64,000 nt of DNA from WTFY01 sp964614915 (GCA_964614915.1 CAZTNC010000020.1:1-64000); one strand, 5' to 3'. Counted from the first letter of the stretch, positions 1 through 10,633 are shown. Numbers and translations are program-made. Notes: generated by a model from the letters alone, not told the origin.

Positions 1-307
1 GGTTTGCAAGGATCTCGATAATGGGCTCAAACCTGTTGAAGTTGAATTCCTGCGGCACTACACCGATCCTGCTTTTTGCCTGCGAAAAATGGGAATCGAT
101 GTCATAGCCCATCACACGGACCTTGCCGGCCGATTTGTTGACCAGTGATGTGACGATTCCGATCAGGGTCGACTTGCCCGCACCGTTGGGGCCCAGCAAG
201 GCAAAGAAATCCCCAGTCTCGACCTCAAGGTCCACGCCGTCCAGTGCAACCACCTTGTTCCTGTAGGTCTTGCTGAGGCTTTTTATTGATAAGGCGGGTT
301 CAATCAT
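1..307 (-). CDS. ABC transporter ATP-binding protein (5' part only)
   Basis: This is the N-terminal ~102 residues of an ATPase that continues beyond the left window edge. The Walker A motif GPNGAGKST is clear, as is the ABC-2 (YadG/CcmA-like) pattern of an N-terminal KTYRNKVVALDGV strand and a Q-loop region reading VVPQEFN. It would power an ABC-2 type exporter whose permease should lie just outside the window. The start ATG is 8 bp from the first plausible start of the divergent aminopeptidase, so each gene's promoter must lie inside the other's coding region. Family assignment is firm; the substrate is unknown. Confidence 0.9.
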   Translation of the reverse strand, partial: MIEPALSIKSLSKTYRNKVVALDGVDLEVETGDFFALLGPNGAGKSTLIGIVTSLVNKSAGKVRVMGYDIDSHFSQAKSRIGVVPQEFNFNRFEPIIEILAN

Positions 308-315
308 GGTTTACA

Positions 316-1755
316 ATGAGCAGATTTTTCATGGTACTTGAATCCCCTGCACCGAGGAACGAGGTGGTGGCCACAGACAGCTTGCAGTGTTTTTACACAG
401 GAAAGGTTGCAGACAGCATTCCGGTCAATATTGTATTCAGCACCGATTACGAGAACTGGAAAAGCCGCCAATCCCGGTCCGTGCAGAACTGGCTGCAGAC
501 GGCATGCACCACGCCCGAGCCCAATCGCCCTGTGTGTATCCCGGATACCCAGGGCAGGCTGGCCAGTGTACTGGTAATCGCCGAGCGGGAAAATATCCTC
601 TGGTCACTGGGCGGATGCCCGCGCAGCCTGCCTGCGGGCCATTACCACATTGCGCATGCGCCCGGCCCGTCGAACCAGGATCCGTATCTGCTCGGCTGGG
701 GCATGGGGGCATACCGGTACACCCGGTACGGGGGAAATGAAGGTCCTTGCTGCAGGTTGTCCATCGATGGCGCACAGGACAGGCAGCACGTCGAGACGCT
801 GCTCGAAGCCGTAACCCTGGTGCGTGACCTGGTCAATACCCCGGCCTCGGACATGATGCCGCAACACTTGTACCAGCACATACAGTCCGTTACGGAAGGT
901 CTGGATGTCGAGCTGAGCAGCTGTGTGGGCGATGCGCTGATTGAGCAGAACTACCCGGCCATTCACGCTGTGGGCCGTGCAAGCGTCCACCCGCCACGGC
1001 TCATCACGTGGAACTGGGGCCGCAAGAGCCATCCCCGCGTCACCCTGATCGGCAAGGGAGTTTCGTTTGACAGTGGCGGGCTGGACATCAAGAGCGCACG
1101 GGGCATGCGATTGATGAAAAAGGATATGGGCGGGGCTGCACATGCTGCAGGGATTGCCAGTGCCATCATGAAGCTGGGCCTGCCGGTCCGTTTGCAGGTA
1201 TTGATCCCGGCCGTGGAGAACGCCATCTCCGGCAATGCCTACCGTCCTGGTGATGTCCTGACTTCAAGAAGCGGCAAGACCATAGAAGTCGAGGATACGG
1301 ATGCAGAAGGGCGCCTGATCCTGTGCGACGCCATTTCGCGGGCGGCGGAGGACGACCCTGACCTCATCGTGGACTTTGCCACCCTGACCGGTGCTGCAAG
1401 GGTTGCCCTTGGAACGGAAGTGCCCGCATTTTTCACGAACGACAAGGCCGTCGCACAAGACCTGATGGCCGCATCCTCCAGTGTCGACGACCCGGTATGG
1501 CAGTTGCCGTTGCACAAGCCTTATCACCAGCTTCTCGACAGTGACATCGCGGATATCTCGAACTGCTCAAGCAGCGGATATGCAGGTGCAATCACCGCCG
1601 CATTGTTCCTGGACGAGTTTGTCCCTGACGCCATTCGCTGGCTGCATTTTGACGTCATGGCCTGGAACACGCGAGAGCGGGCAGGGCGGCCCAAGGGCGG
1701 GGAAGCGATGGGCCTTCGCGCCGTGGTCGAATTTCTCCGGCGGCGATACGCATGA
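316..1755 (+). CDS. M17 (leucyl aminopeptidase) family metallopeptidase
   Basis: 479 residues from this ATG; another ATG at 331 is equally possible because neither has a strong ribosome site. The C-terminal catalytic domain has the M17 metal and active-site signatures: LIGKGVSFDSGGLDIK (bridging Lys and Asp), KKDMGGAA, and DTDAEGRL, the family's NTDAEGR signature with Asp for Asn. Members release N-terminal residues from peptides using two metal ions in the cytoplasm. The N-terminal third is divergent, so this is more like the PepB/PhPep branch than classical PepA. It overlaps dusA by 4 bp, so the two are co-transcribed. Confidence 0.9.
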   Translation: MSRFFMVLESPAPRNEVVATDSLQCFYTGKVADSIPVNIVFSTDYENWKSRQSRSVQNWLQTACTTPEPNRPVCIPDTQGRLASVLVIAERENILWSLGGCPRSLPAGHYHIAHAPGPSNQDPYLLGWGMGAYRYTRYGGNEGPCCRLSIDGAQDRQHVETLLEAVTLVRDLVNTPASDMMPQHLYQHIQSVTEGLDVELSSCVGDALIEQNYPAIHAVGRASVHPPRLITWNWGRKSHPRVTLIGKGVSFDSGGLDIKSARGMRLMKKDMGGAAHAAGIASAIMKLGLPVRLQVLIPAVENAISGNAYRPGDVLTSRSGKTIEVEDTDAEGRLILCDAISRAAEDDPDLIVDFATLTGAARVALGTEVPAFFTNDKAVAQDLMAASSSVDDPVWQLPLHKPYHQLLDSDIADISNCSSSGYAGAITAALFLDEFVPDAIRWLHFDVMAWNTRERAGRPKGGEAMGLRAVVEFLRRRYA

Positions 1756-2759
1756 GCTTCCCTGCAACTGCCATGAACCAAGCCCCCCTCCATCCGCACC
1801 GTCTGTGCGTGGCCCCCATGATGAACTGTACGGACCGTCATTACCGCTACCTCGCACGCCTGCTGAGCAAGAACAGCATGCTGTATACGGAAATGATGGC
1901 TGCCGGGGCACTGGTGCATGGCAATCACGAGCGCTTGCTCGAGTTCGATTCGAGCGAGCACCCGCTCGCCCTGCAGGTTGGTGGAAGCCATGTACCGGAC
2001 ATGCAGCGCTGCACCGAGTATGCTGCGGAGCTCGGCTATGACGAGGTCAATATCAATGTCGGCTGTCCCAGCAACCGCGTGCAGGCCGGCAGATTCGGGG
2101 CCTGCCTGATGCTCGAGCCGCAAACCGTTGCGGACTGCGTTCGCGCCATGCAAACCGTGGCGCCTGTTCGGATCAGCGTCAAGACCCGGATCGGCGTGGA
2201 TGATCACGACCGTTACCCGGATCTGCATCATTTCGTCGATACTGTGGCTGCGGCGGGGTGCTCCATTTTCATCGTGCATGCGCGCAAGGCCTTTTTGTCC
2301 GGTTTGAGCCCGAAGCAAAACCGCAGCGTACCTCCATTGCGCTACGAATTCGTATACCGCCTGAAACAGGACTTTCCGGACCTGAGGATTGTCCTCAACG
2401 GCGGCTTGTCTGATGAGGAAAAAATCCTGGAGCACCTGAAGCACGTGGATGGCATCATGATCGGCAGGGAAGCGTATGAAAATCCATACTTTCTAGCGAC
2501 CATGGATGCCGCATTGTTCCACACTCAGGTACCTTCTCGTCACGAAGTGCTGAAAGCCTACAAGAGCTATGTTCGACAACAGCTCGATGCTGGCGCCCCA
2601 TCGGCCACCCTGTGCCGTCATCTGTCCGGCCTGTTTCACAGCATGCCGGGCGCCAGGGCCTGGCGCCGTGTCCTGAACGAAAGCACGGGTAAAAAGAATG
2701 CCGGCCTGGAGGTCATTTGCACGGCCGAGCAGTTTGTCACGGGAGGCCTGCATGGTTGA
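1752..2759 (+). CDS. dusA: tRNA-dihydrouridine synthase A
   Basis: 335 residues. DusA uses FMN and NADPH to reduce uridine 20/20a in the tRNA D-loop. The N-terminal VAPMMNCTDRHYR and LYTEMMAAGALVHG motifs and the NVGCPSNRVQ segment with the catalytic Cys are all diagnostic. LNGGLSDEEKI and GIMIGREAYENPY complete the TIM-barrel phosphate site, and a C-terminal helical domain follows. The start overlaps the aminopeptidase stop (ATGA); an in-frame ATG at 1773 is an alternative. Its 3' end overlaps the next ABC ATPase gene, giving a tight three-gene operon. Confidence 0.96.
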   Translation: MSFPATAMNQAPLHPHRLCVAPMMNCTDRHYRYLARLLSKNSMLYTEMMAAGALVHGNHERLLEFDSSEHPLALQVGGSHVPDMQRCTEYAAELGYDEVNINVGCPSNRVQAGRFGACLMLEPQTVADCVRAMQTVAPVRISVKTRIGVDDHDRYPDLHHFVDTVAAAGCSIFIVHARKAFLSGLSPKQNRSVPPLRYEFVYRLKQDFPDLRIVLNGGLSDEEKILEHLKHVDGIMIGREAYENPYFLATMDAALFHTQVPSRHEVLKAYKSYVRQQLDAGAPSATLCRHLSGLFHSMPGARAWRRVLNESTGKKNAGLEVICTAEQFVTGGLHG

Positions 2760-3867
2760 AAGCCGGCAGACCATCGTCAAGTTCGACCATGTCCAGAAAA
2801 GCTACGATGGTCAGGCGCTGGTCATCAAGGATCTAAACCTGAATATCGAGACCGGCGAGTTCATGACCATGCTGGGCCCTTCAGGCTCGGGCAAGACCAC
2901 CTGCCTGATGATGCTGGCCGGGTTCGAACCGGCGACCTATGGTGAAATCTACCTGAATAACCAGCCCATCAACCGGGTTGCCCCCCATCGGCGGGGCATC
3001 GGCATGGTGTTCCAGAATTATGCCCTGTTCCCGCACATGAGCGTCGCTGAAAACCTGGCGTTTCCCCTACAAGTGCGCAAGCTCCCGAGACCGGAGATCG
3101 AAACCCGGGTCGAGAGGGCCCTGGACATGGTGAAGCTGGCGGGCTTTGGCAGTCGACGTCCCGCCCAGCTGTCCGGGGGTCAGCGACAGCGGGTGGCGGT
3201 CGCGAGGGCCCTGGTGTTTGAGCCGGTGCTGGTGCTGATGGACGAGCCGCTTGGCGCGCTGGACAAGAACCTGCGCGAGGAGATGCAGTTCGAGATCAAG
3301 CGCATACACGAAACCCTCGGGGTGACCGTGGTCTATGTCACCCACGACCAATCCGAAGCCCTGACCATGTCCGACCGAATCGCAGTATTCAACGACGGGG
3401 TGATCCAGCAGCTGGCCACCCCGGACGTGCTGTACGAGCAGCCCGAGAATGCCTTCGTGGCCCGCTTCATCGGCGAGAACAACTGCCTGCAGGGCAAAGT
3501 GCAGTCCATGGACGGGGCCTATTGCCAGGTCGAGCTGGAAAGCGGCGAAGTGGTCCGCGCGCTGAAGGTCAAGGTGGACGGGGAGGGCATGCCGACCACG
3601 CTTTCGCTTCGCCCTGAGCGGATCACGGTGACCGAGAATGCAAAGCCCGGCGACAACCAGGTCTGCGGTCGTGTCGAGGAGCTGATCTACCTGGGGGACC
3701 ACATCCGCGTGCGCCTGGCCGTTGCCGGAAACCACGAATTCGTGGTCAAGGTGTCGAATACGCAGCAGCGCACTTCTCTCGGTGCAGGGGACCAGGTCAA
3801 GCTGTGCTGGGCGGCCGATGACTGTCGCGCGCTGGATACGCTCCAGGAGCCGTCGATCACCGCCTAG
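2752..3867 (+). CDS. Polyamine-type ABC transporter ATPase (PotA-like)
   Basis: 371 residues. I start at the ATG at 2752, which overlaps the dusA stop, rather than an upstream in-frame codon inside dusA. Walker A is GPSGSGKTT, the signature is LSGGQRQRVAVARAL, Walker B is VLMDEPLGALD, and the switch His lies in YVTHDQSEA. A C-terminal TOBE domain follows, with LRPERI at its core. This architecture and the QNYALFPHMSV Q-loop are typical of PotA/spermidine-putrescine importers. The matching binding protein and permeases lie 1.6 kb downstream at 5491-8805, separated by a convergent porin gene. Confidence 0.92.
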   Translation: MVESRQTIVKFDHVQKSYDGQALVIKDLNLNIETGEFMTMLGPSGSGKTTCLMMLAGFEPATYGEIYLNNQPINRVAPHRRGIGMVFQNYALFPHMSVAENLAFPLQVRKLPRPEIETRVERALDMVKLAGFGSRRPAQLSGGQRQRVAVARALVFEPVLVLMDEPLGALDKNLREEMQFEIKRIHETLGVTVVYVTHDQSEALTMSDRIAVFNDGVIQQLATPDVLYEQPENAFVARFIGENNCLQGKVQSMDGAYCQVELESGEVVRALKVKVDGEGMPTTLSLRPERITVTENAKPGDNQVCGRVEELIYLGDHIRVRLAVAGNHEFVVKVSNTQQRTSLGAGDQVKLCWAADDCRALDTLQEPSITA

Positions 3868-3890
3868 CCCGAAGCAATAAGCGAAAGCCG

Positions 3891-5264
3891 CTACTGGAAC
3901 AGGTTGAAGTAGTAGCGCGCGTTGATATTGAACCGCTTGTTCCAGCGGTCGTTGCCGTTGGCGCCCACGTCACCGACACCGTCATAGATGTTGGAGTAGT
4001 CGTCGCCCTCGCTGCCGACAAAGATACTGCCGTCGGAAATCCCGAGTTCGGCATAGATGTACAGGTTGCCCCAGTACATCAGGGCACCCAGGCTCCACAG
4101 GGTGCTGTCATTGAAATCGCTCCTGTCCTTGAGAATGGTGCTCCACTCAAGAAAGGGCGTGACACTGTCAATCCAGGGGATGCCCGATGTGTCGATGCCG
4201 TGGTAGCGAAGCGACACGGCAGGGATCCATCCCTCGGAAGCCACCAGCCATGCAAAGTCATAGGCGCCCATGGGAATCAGATCGCCCGTCCCCCACGGCG
4301 TATCATCCGTGATGTCGAACTCGTAGTAGGAAAGCTGGGACAACAGCGTGAAGTCCCCGAACGAGTTTTCTGCATGCGCAGAAACAGCGAAATGGTCGGC
4401 ACCGCTGTCCTCCACATTCTTGCCCTTCAGCCAGCCATACTGGAAGGATGCTCCCAGGTCTCCGAAGCGCTCGGTCGAGTAGATCATGCGAAGGTTGAGC
4501 TGACCATCTTCCTCAAAGCCATTTTCCCCGGCGCCATAGGTGACATTGCCCTCGGCATCGGCATGCTCATCCCAGGTCACGAGGTCATAAGCGTACCGGG
4601 AGCTGTCCCGGCTTTCGCCATCCCATTCCCCCTCATCCTGGAAATAGTAGGCAAGGTCAACGGCCAGGTCTCCATAGGATTTCGTCCACCGGACTCCCAG
4701 GTCCATGTCATCCGACAGCCCGATGTAGAAGTGCTGATCGAAGTACCAGCTGGTTGAAACCCCGTACGGTCCGGGCCCGAAAGGAACACGGACAATGCCG
4801 GCCTTGACCGTACCGTACCGGTCCGACTCGTACCCGAGCCAGGCCGTGTGCATCATGCTGTACGTGTCATACCACCGGTACTCGACCCGGCCGATCCACC
4901 CGTCGGAGTCCAGGTCCGCGTTCAGGCGGAAGATATCCAGATCGACGTCTCCGACGTCCTCGTTCCTGCGACTGCCGCTTGCATAATCACCGTAGGCGTA
5001 GTTGATGCCCAGGGCACCCCCGATTTTCACGGGGCGGTGCACGGGCGGCACCACAGGTTCCTCGCTGGCCGAAGCCTGCGCAACATTTTGGGCCTCGGCC
5101 TCGGCAAGCTTCTTGCGAACCTCTGCGAGCTCGCCCTCCAGCTGTTCGATCCGCTGCTTCAGGGCCTCGGTATCGTCCCCGGGTTCCGCTCCAGCATGCA
5201 CGGCGGGTACTGCCAGCAGGAAAAGGGCCAGGATGTAGATCAGTGCAGACGTATAGCGTTTCAT
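3891..5264 (-). CDS. Outer-membrane porin with N-terminal coiled coil
   Basis: 457 residues. A signal peptide covers residues 1-24 or so, a heptad-rich coiled coil lies at about residues 33-59 (EALKQRIEQLEGELAEV), and the rest alternates aromatic and polar residues as in a beta-barrel. The layout resembles DcaP/phosphate-selective-type trimeric porins, where the coiled coil sits in the periplasm. The C-terminus is YYFNLFQ, so the usual terminal aromatic is one residue in from the end. It is convergent with the PotA-like gene and divergent from the binding-protein gene, suggesting outer-membrane entry for the same substrate (inference). Confidence 0.8.
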   Translation of the reverse strand: MKRYTSALIYILALFLLAVPAVHAGAEPGDDTEALKQRIEQLEGELAEVRKKLAEAEAQNVAQASASEEPVVPPVHRPVKIGGALGINYAYGDYASGSRRNEDVGDVDLDIFRLNADLDSDGWIGRVEYRWYDTYSMMHTAWLGYESDRYGTVKAGIVRVPFGPGPYGVSTSWYFDQHFYIGLSDDMDLGVRWTKSYGDLAVDLAYYFQDEGEWDGESRDSSRYAYDLVTWDEHADAEGNVTYGAGENGFEEDGQLNLRMIYSTERFGDLGASFQYGWLKGKNVEDSGADHFAVSAHAENSFGDFTLLSQLSYYEFDITDDTPWGTGDLIPMGAYDFAWLVASEGWIPAVSLRYHGIDTSGIPWIDSVTPFLEWSTILKDRSDFNDSTLWSLGALMYWGNLYIYAELGISDGSIFVGSEGDDYSNIYDGVGDVGANGNDRWNKRFNINARYYFNLFQ

Positions 5265-5369
5265 CAGAACATCATCAAACTATCTGCGTCATCATAAGTC
5301 AAGGATTGCATCCGCTGTCTTCAGGATGCATCCTCACCAGTATTGCTAAACCGTCTACTCAAGCCCGTG

Positions 5370-5398
5370 TTATCTCATGCAAAACGGCCATGTATAAT
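5370..5398 (+). promoter_or_regulatory. Candidate sigma-70 promoter for the polyamine operon
   Basis: A perfect -10 hexamer TATAAT lies at 5393-5398, about 92 bp before the binding-protein ATG. At a 17-bp spacing the -35 position reads TTATCT, a weak match to TTGACA, so activation by a regulator is possible. No clear operator palindrome is seen nearby. Confidence 0.35.
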
Positions 5399-5490
5399 GG
5401 TCGCCCGGAAACAGGGCCGTGATAACAGGGTGTCAGCCGCTGCAAGTGGGCGCATCCGATGATAAAGAATCCGCGAAGGGGGATATCCAA

Positions 5491-6594
<1,104 letters not shown>

Positions 6595-6682
6595 TGTCGT
6601 GAGAGAAGAGGGGACGGTTTCTCGTTAACCGGCAACGAGCTTCTTTTGTCCTGACATGCGACGTGTCTGAGAACCGAACTGC

Positions 6683-7945
6683 ATGACACAGGGATCCGGT
6701 GAGATAATACGCACTGCCGACGGCATGCCGCTGGGGCTCAGTCTTCAGCGGACACTGTTGCGGAGTCGCCTGCGTGCACTGATGCTGGTACTCCCGTTGC
6801 TGGCCTTTCTGACGGTAACGTTCGTTTTACCGATCCTGGACATGCTGTATCGCAGTGTCGATAACCGGATCGTGGCCTCCGTTCTCCCGCAAACTACAGT
6901 GGCCATTCAGGCCTGGGACTCGAAGAGTACAGAATTACCCGGTGAACCCGTTTTCGAGGCCCTGATCCTGGACATCCAGGCTGCCCACGAGCAAAAAACT
7001 CTGGGCCGAGTAGGGCGGCGCCTGAATTACGAAAAGCCAGGCATGTCCAGCCTGTTCAGAAAAACAGGGCGCCATGCCAAGCGCATCACCGAAGCCCCCT
7101 TCAAGGAACAGCTTCTCGAGGTCGACAAACGCTGGAACGACGCAGGCGTCTGGCAGTTGATTCACCGGGAGTCCGGTGCGCTCACCGGGAGCTATTTCCT
7201 GGCTTCATCGGATTTGCGTCTCGACGACCAGGGTGAGATCGCACGCCAGCCCGAACCGCGCCGGATCTACGTGTCTTTGTTTTACCGCACTTTGTGGATG
7301 AGCCTGCTGATCACGGTGCTGTGCTTGATCCTGGGCTATCCGGTTTCGTATCTCCTTGCAAGCCTGCCTGCGCGTACAGGCAATCTGCTCATGATCCTCG
7401 TCCTTTTGCCGTTCTGGACCTCGTTGCTGGTACGCACGACCTCCTGGATTGCTCTGCTCCAGACGCAGGGGGTACTGAATGATCTGCTAGTGTTTATCGG
7501 CCTCATTCCTGAAGACGCGCGACTGCAGATGATTTACAACAAGATCGGGACCATTGTCGCCATGACCCACATCCTGTTGCCGTTCATGATCCTGCCGCTC
7601 TATTCGGTCATGAAAACAATCCCGGCATCGTACATGCAGGCCGCCCGCTCGCTTGGCGCTTCCCCATTTACCGCGTTCGTACGCGTGTACATGCCCAACA
7701 CCGTGCCGGGCATCGGTGCCGGCTGCATACTGGTGTTCATACTGTCGATCGGTTACTACATCACCCCGGCCCTTGTCGGCGGTCGAACCGGTACCTTCAT
7801 TTCAAACTTCATCGCCGTTCACATCAGCGAGACCCTGAACTGGGGTCTGGCCGCCGCCCTGGGTGTCATACTGCTCGCCCTGGTGCTGGTGCTTTATCTG
7901 GTCTACGACAAGATCGTCGGGGTCAGCAACATGAAACTGGGCTGA
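6683..7945 (+). CDS. Polyamine-type ABC permease 1 (PotB-like)
   Basis: 420 residues, longer than E. coli PotB (about 285). The extra length is a periplasmic insert of about 140 residues between TM1 (about residues 33-53) and the remaining membrane segments. The cytoplasmic EAA loop reads AARSLGASPFTAFVRVYMP, and IGYYITPALVGG is characteristic of this permease class. Similar long forms are common in proteobacterial amine or opine transporters. The gap from the binding-protein gene is 88 bp and includes a CTCGTT/AACGAG inverted repeat at 6621-6639, possibly an mRNA-stability hairpin. The PotC-like gene follows after 8 bp. Confidence 0.92.
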   Translation: MTQGSGEIIRTADGMPLGLSLQRTLLRSRLRALMLVLPLLAFLTVTFVLPILDMLYRSVDNRIVASVLPQTTVAIQAWDSKSTELPGEPVFEALILDIQAAHEQKTLGRVGRRLNYEKPGMSSLFRKTGRHAKRITEAPFKEQLLEVDKRWNDAGVWQLIHRESGALTGSYFLASSDLRLDDQGEIARQPEPRRIYVSLFYRTLWMSLLITVLCLILGYPVSYLLASLPARTGNLLMILVLLPFWTSLLVRTTSWIALLQTQGVLNDLLVFIGLIPEDARLQMIYNKIGTIVAMTHILLPFMILPLYSVMKTIPASYMQAARSLGASPFTAFVRVYMPNTVPGIGAGCILVFILSIGYYITPALVGGRTGTFISNFIAVHISETLNWGLAAALGVILLALVLVLYLVYDKIVGVSNMKLG

Positions 7946-7953
7946 GGCCGTCC

Positions 7954-8805
7954 ATGGCTTTACCGATCTACTACTCACCGCTCGAGAAGGGCTGGCACTA
8001 TACCTACCGGGTGATATGCGCTGCGATCCTGGTGTTTTTGGTTGCGCCGATCTTCGTCATCGTGCCGCTGAGCTTCAATACACTTCCGTACTTCACCTTC
8101 TCACCGGAGATGCTGTCCCTTGATCCGGCTGGCTACAGCACGCAATGGTACCGCGAGTTTTTCACCGAGGAGTCTTGGCAGCACGCGGTACGAAACAGTT
8201 TCGTGATCGCCATCTTTGCGACACTGATATCCACCTTGCTCGGCACCCTGGCCGCGCTTGGTCTGAGCCGGTCACAGATGCCGTTTAAGGCCGCTTTCAT
8301 GGCCCTGCTGATCTCGCCGATGATCGTCCCGCTGATCATCTCTGCAGCAGGGATGTACTTTTTTTACACGCGCATCGGGATCGCGTCCACGCATCTGGGC
8401 GTGATACTGGCCCATGCCGCTCTGGGGACGCCTTTCGTGGTCATCACCGTCACGGCGACCCTGACCAATTTTGACCATTCGCTGACCCGCGCTGCAGCCA
8501 GCCTGGGCGCGAGCCCAACCGAAACATTCTTCAAGGTCACCGTACCCTTGATACTTCCGGGCGTGGTTTCGGGCGCCTTGTTCGCCTTCATCACTTCGTT
8601 TGACGAAGTTGTTGTCGTGCTGTTCGTGGGGTCTGTGGAACAAAGAACCATACCCTGGAAGATGTTCTCGGGCATCCGGGAGGAGATTCGCCCAACCATA
8701 CTGGCTGTGGCGACGCTGCTCGTGTGTGTCTCCATTCTGCTATTGACAGCGCTCGAGCTGTTACGCCGCCGTAATGAACGGCTGCATGGTCCTGCCTCAT
8801 CCTGA
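7954..8805 (+). CDS. Polyamine-type ABC permease 2 (PotC-like)
   Basis: 283 residues with six predicted membrane helices. The EAA loop is RAAASLGASPTETFFKVTVP, followed by the ITSFDEVVVVLF segment that is strongly conserved in PotC/PotI permeases. With the PotB-like protein it would form the inner-membrane channel energised by the PotA-like ATPase. It is the last gene of the operon; the next gene downstream is on the other strand and I see no obvious intrinsic terminator. Confidence 0.93.
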   Translation: MALPIYYSPLEKGWHYTYRVICAAILVFLVAPIFVIVPLSFNTLPYFTFSPEMLSLDPAGYSTQWYREFFTEESWQHAVRNSFVIAIFATLISTLLGTLAALGLSRSQMPFKAAFMALLISPMIVPLIISAAGMYFFYTRIGIASTHLGVILAHAALGTPFVVITVTATLTNFDHSLTRAAASLGASPTETFFKVTVPLILPGVVSGALFAFITSFDEVVVVLFVGSVEQRTIPWKMFSGIREEIRPTILAVATLLVCVSILLLTALELLRRRNERLHGPASS

Positions 8806-8870
8806 GTTGTTTCCCTGGTTCGCCCACACTTTGTGCTGCGCAGGGGCAGGGCACTCAACCCATAATGAAA

Positions 8871-9530
8871 TCAGCCGACCGCAGAAAAGTTGCGATGAAC
8901 CGTTTCAAATAACTGCTGGTGATCCTTGTGATTGAGGAAATATTGATAATCCTCGAAGATATCCACGTCCCGCACCTCCGGTAAACACGAAGATTTCCAT
9001 CGCAGTGCCTTGATATTCCGAAGGGTTTCGTTCAATACGCGGCCGGTACCCCAGGGAATACCTTCGAAAACCAGGCTGTCAATCCGGGTAGCTCCGATCA
9101 GGGCGTAGCCGCCGTCACGGGTTGGTCCCAGGACAATATCGTTTCCTGTATTCAGCAGATGGAAGGCCTCGTTGATGTAATCCAGGCCGAGCTCGGGACA
9201 ATCGGAGCCGATCAGGACAACCGCGTGGCCGTCTTTCAGATGGCTGCGGATCGCATGAAGCATACGCTCGCCCAGATCACCTCCTTCCTGCTTATGTAAA
9301 GGAACATGGTATTTGTTGCTGCAATACTCAAGGAAAGCGTGATGAGTATCCGGAAAACAGTGCAGTGCAGGTACATGATCACCAAGGGATATCGTTTGCA
9401 CAGTGTGTTCGAGCATGACCTTGTATACGGCAGCAGCAAACTCCCTGCCCAGGTCCTTCGCCAGCCGCGACTTGACCATGCCCGGGTCAGGATGTTTGCA
9501 AAAACACACTACTGTCTTTTCGGGTTGCAT
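8871..9530 (-). CDS. DUF2064 / TIGR04282-type glycosyltransferase
   Basis: 219 residues from the ATG at 9530, which lies one base after the stop of the upstream gene. Motifs include VVCFCKHPDPGMVKSRLA at the N-terminus, LIGSDCPEL and LGPTRDGGYALIG, all hallmarks of the GT-A fold family often annotated as transferase 1, rSAM/selenodomain-associated, or arsenosugar biosynthesis. Its partner TIGR04283-type gene is directly upstream in the same operon, the usual pairing. No radical-SAM or arsenic gene is visible beside it, so the acceptor is unknown. Confidence 0.85.
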   Translation of the reverse strand: MQPEKTVVCFCKHPDPGMVKSRLAKDLGREFAAAVYKVMLEHTVQTISLGDHVPALHCFPDTHHAFLEYCSNKYHVPLHKQEGGDLGERMLHAIRSHLKDGHAVVLIGSDCPELGLDYINEAFHLLNTGNDIVLGPTRDGGYALIGATRIDSLVFEGIPWGTGRVLNETLRNIKALRWKSSCLPEVRDVDIFEDYQYFLNHKDHQQLFETVHRNFSAVG

Positions 9531-9531
9531 C

Positions 9532-10209
9532 TCAGCGATACAGCCTGGCCAGTTTTTCGGGGGACTGGCCAAGGAAGAACATCAGCCGCAGCCACCACAT
9601 CGTGATGACCGTTTTCATAATCCCGTTTTGCTCCCATCTGCGACTGGAAGTGACGACTTCCTCGGACAGGCAGACAGGGGAAGCGTGTCTTTTCAGCCGC
9701 CGGCAGAGCTCCACGTCTTCCATGAGAGGCACATCCGTATACCCGCCGCAACCGAAGTAGAGTTTTCGTTTGATGAACAGGGCGTGGTCGCCCGTTGCGA
9801 TACCCGTCAGGCAACTGCGCTTGTTCATGAACCAGGCGATGACTTGAAAAACCGGGCTCGGGTTCGAAAACCGCACGTCAAACCGGCCCCATAGCGATTC
9901 GGGTTTCGCAAGTGCCTGGGCAATCACTTGTGCAGCATGGGATGGCAGGTGTGTATCTGCATGAAGAAACAAAAGAACATCGCCTTTGCTATGGCTGGCA
10001 CCGTAGCCCAGCTGATGGCCACGCGAGGCTCTGGTGGAAAAGACTCTGCAGCCAAGTGCACGGGCAATATCTACTGAGTTATCCTGGCTGCCCCCGTCCA
10101 CAACGAGGATCTCATGACCCTCTTGCAACAAAGAAACAAGCCTTTCTCTGTTTCCGGCCAGGAAGCGCTCTTCATTCAGCACCGGGATGATGATTGACAA
10201 TCCAGGCAT
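9532..10209 (-). CDS. TIGR04283-type family 2 glycosyltransferase
   Basis: 225 residues. The N-terminus SIIIPVLNEE, then VVDGGSQDNS and LLFLHADTHLP, are classic GT2 nucleotide-sugar motifs; GCGGYTDVPLMEDVELCRRL holds the acceptor-side ED motif. The family is named transferase 2, rSAM/selenodomain-associated, and is linked with arsenosugar synthesis in some organisms. It is the first gene of a two-gene operon with the DUF2064 protein. Function beyond glycosyl transfer is not readable here. Confidence 0.87.
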   Translation of the reverse strand: MPGLSIIIPVLNEERFLAGNRERLVSLLQEGHEILVVDGGSQDNSVDIARALGCRVFSTRASRGHQLGYGASHSKGDVLLFLHADTHLPSHAAQVIAQALAKPESLWGRFDVRFSNPSPVFQVIAWFMNKRSCLTGIATGDHALFIKRKLYFGCGGYTDVPLMEDVELCRRLKRHASPVCLSEEVVTSSRRWEQNGIMKTVITMWWLRLMFFLGQSPEKLARLYR

Positions 10210-10375
10210 ATAAAATGACTATGCTTGATCAAGCCGGCTTAACAGCCCATGTGTCTTCAAGATCGTGGTCACCCTGGATTAACCGGTCATGCCTGCAAAC
10301 CAAGGCATAGTTAGAATAGGGTATGTCAGATAGTGAATATCTCATATTTTTCAGTACACAGTTGCGCAGGCAGGC

Positions 10376-10633
10376 ATGAGCTACGAATGGCATGACATCC
10401 TAGGCAACCTCGGTGTGTCTTTCATCATCGGGACCTATCTCCTCCTGCAACTGGGCCGGATGCAAAGCACGAGCTTTACCTATTCGATTCTGAACGCACT
10501 GGGCGCATTCTTTATCATCATCTCCTTAATGTATGACTTCAATCTGTCTCTTTTCATTATCGAGGTCTTTTGGGTCGGGGCAAGCCTGATCGGCATTGCG
10601 AGGCAATTGCAGGCGAAGGGCAGGCAGGCATGA
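10376..10633 (+). CDS. CBU_0592-like small membrane protein, copy 1
   Basis: 85 residues with about three hydrophobic segments. The pattern SYEWHDILGNLGVSF, SFTYSILNALGAFFI and a final FWVGASLIGIARQ is that of the CBU_0592 family of uncharacterised inner-membrane proteins. It ends in an ATGA overlap with a second copy of the same gene. The ribosome site GGCAGG precedes both copies, so the duplication unit included the translation signal. Confidence 0.75.
   Translation: MSYEWHDILGNLGVSFIIGTYLLLQLGRMQSTSFTYSILNALGAFFIIISLMYDFNLSLFIIEVFWVGASLIGIARQLQAKGRQA

Noticed and set aside
1524..2444. 306-codon minus-strand frame across the aminopeptidase and dusA genes
   Set aside because: It crosses two genes with clear conserved motifs and shows no family signature.
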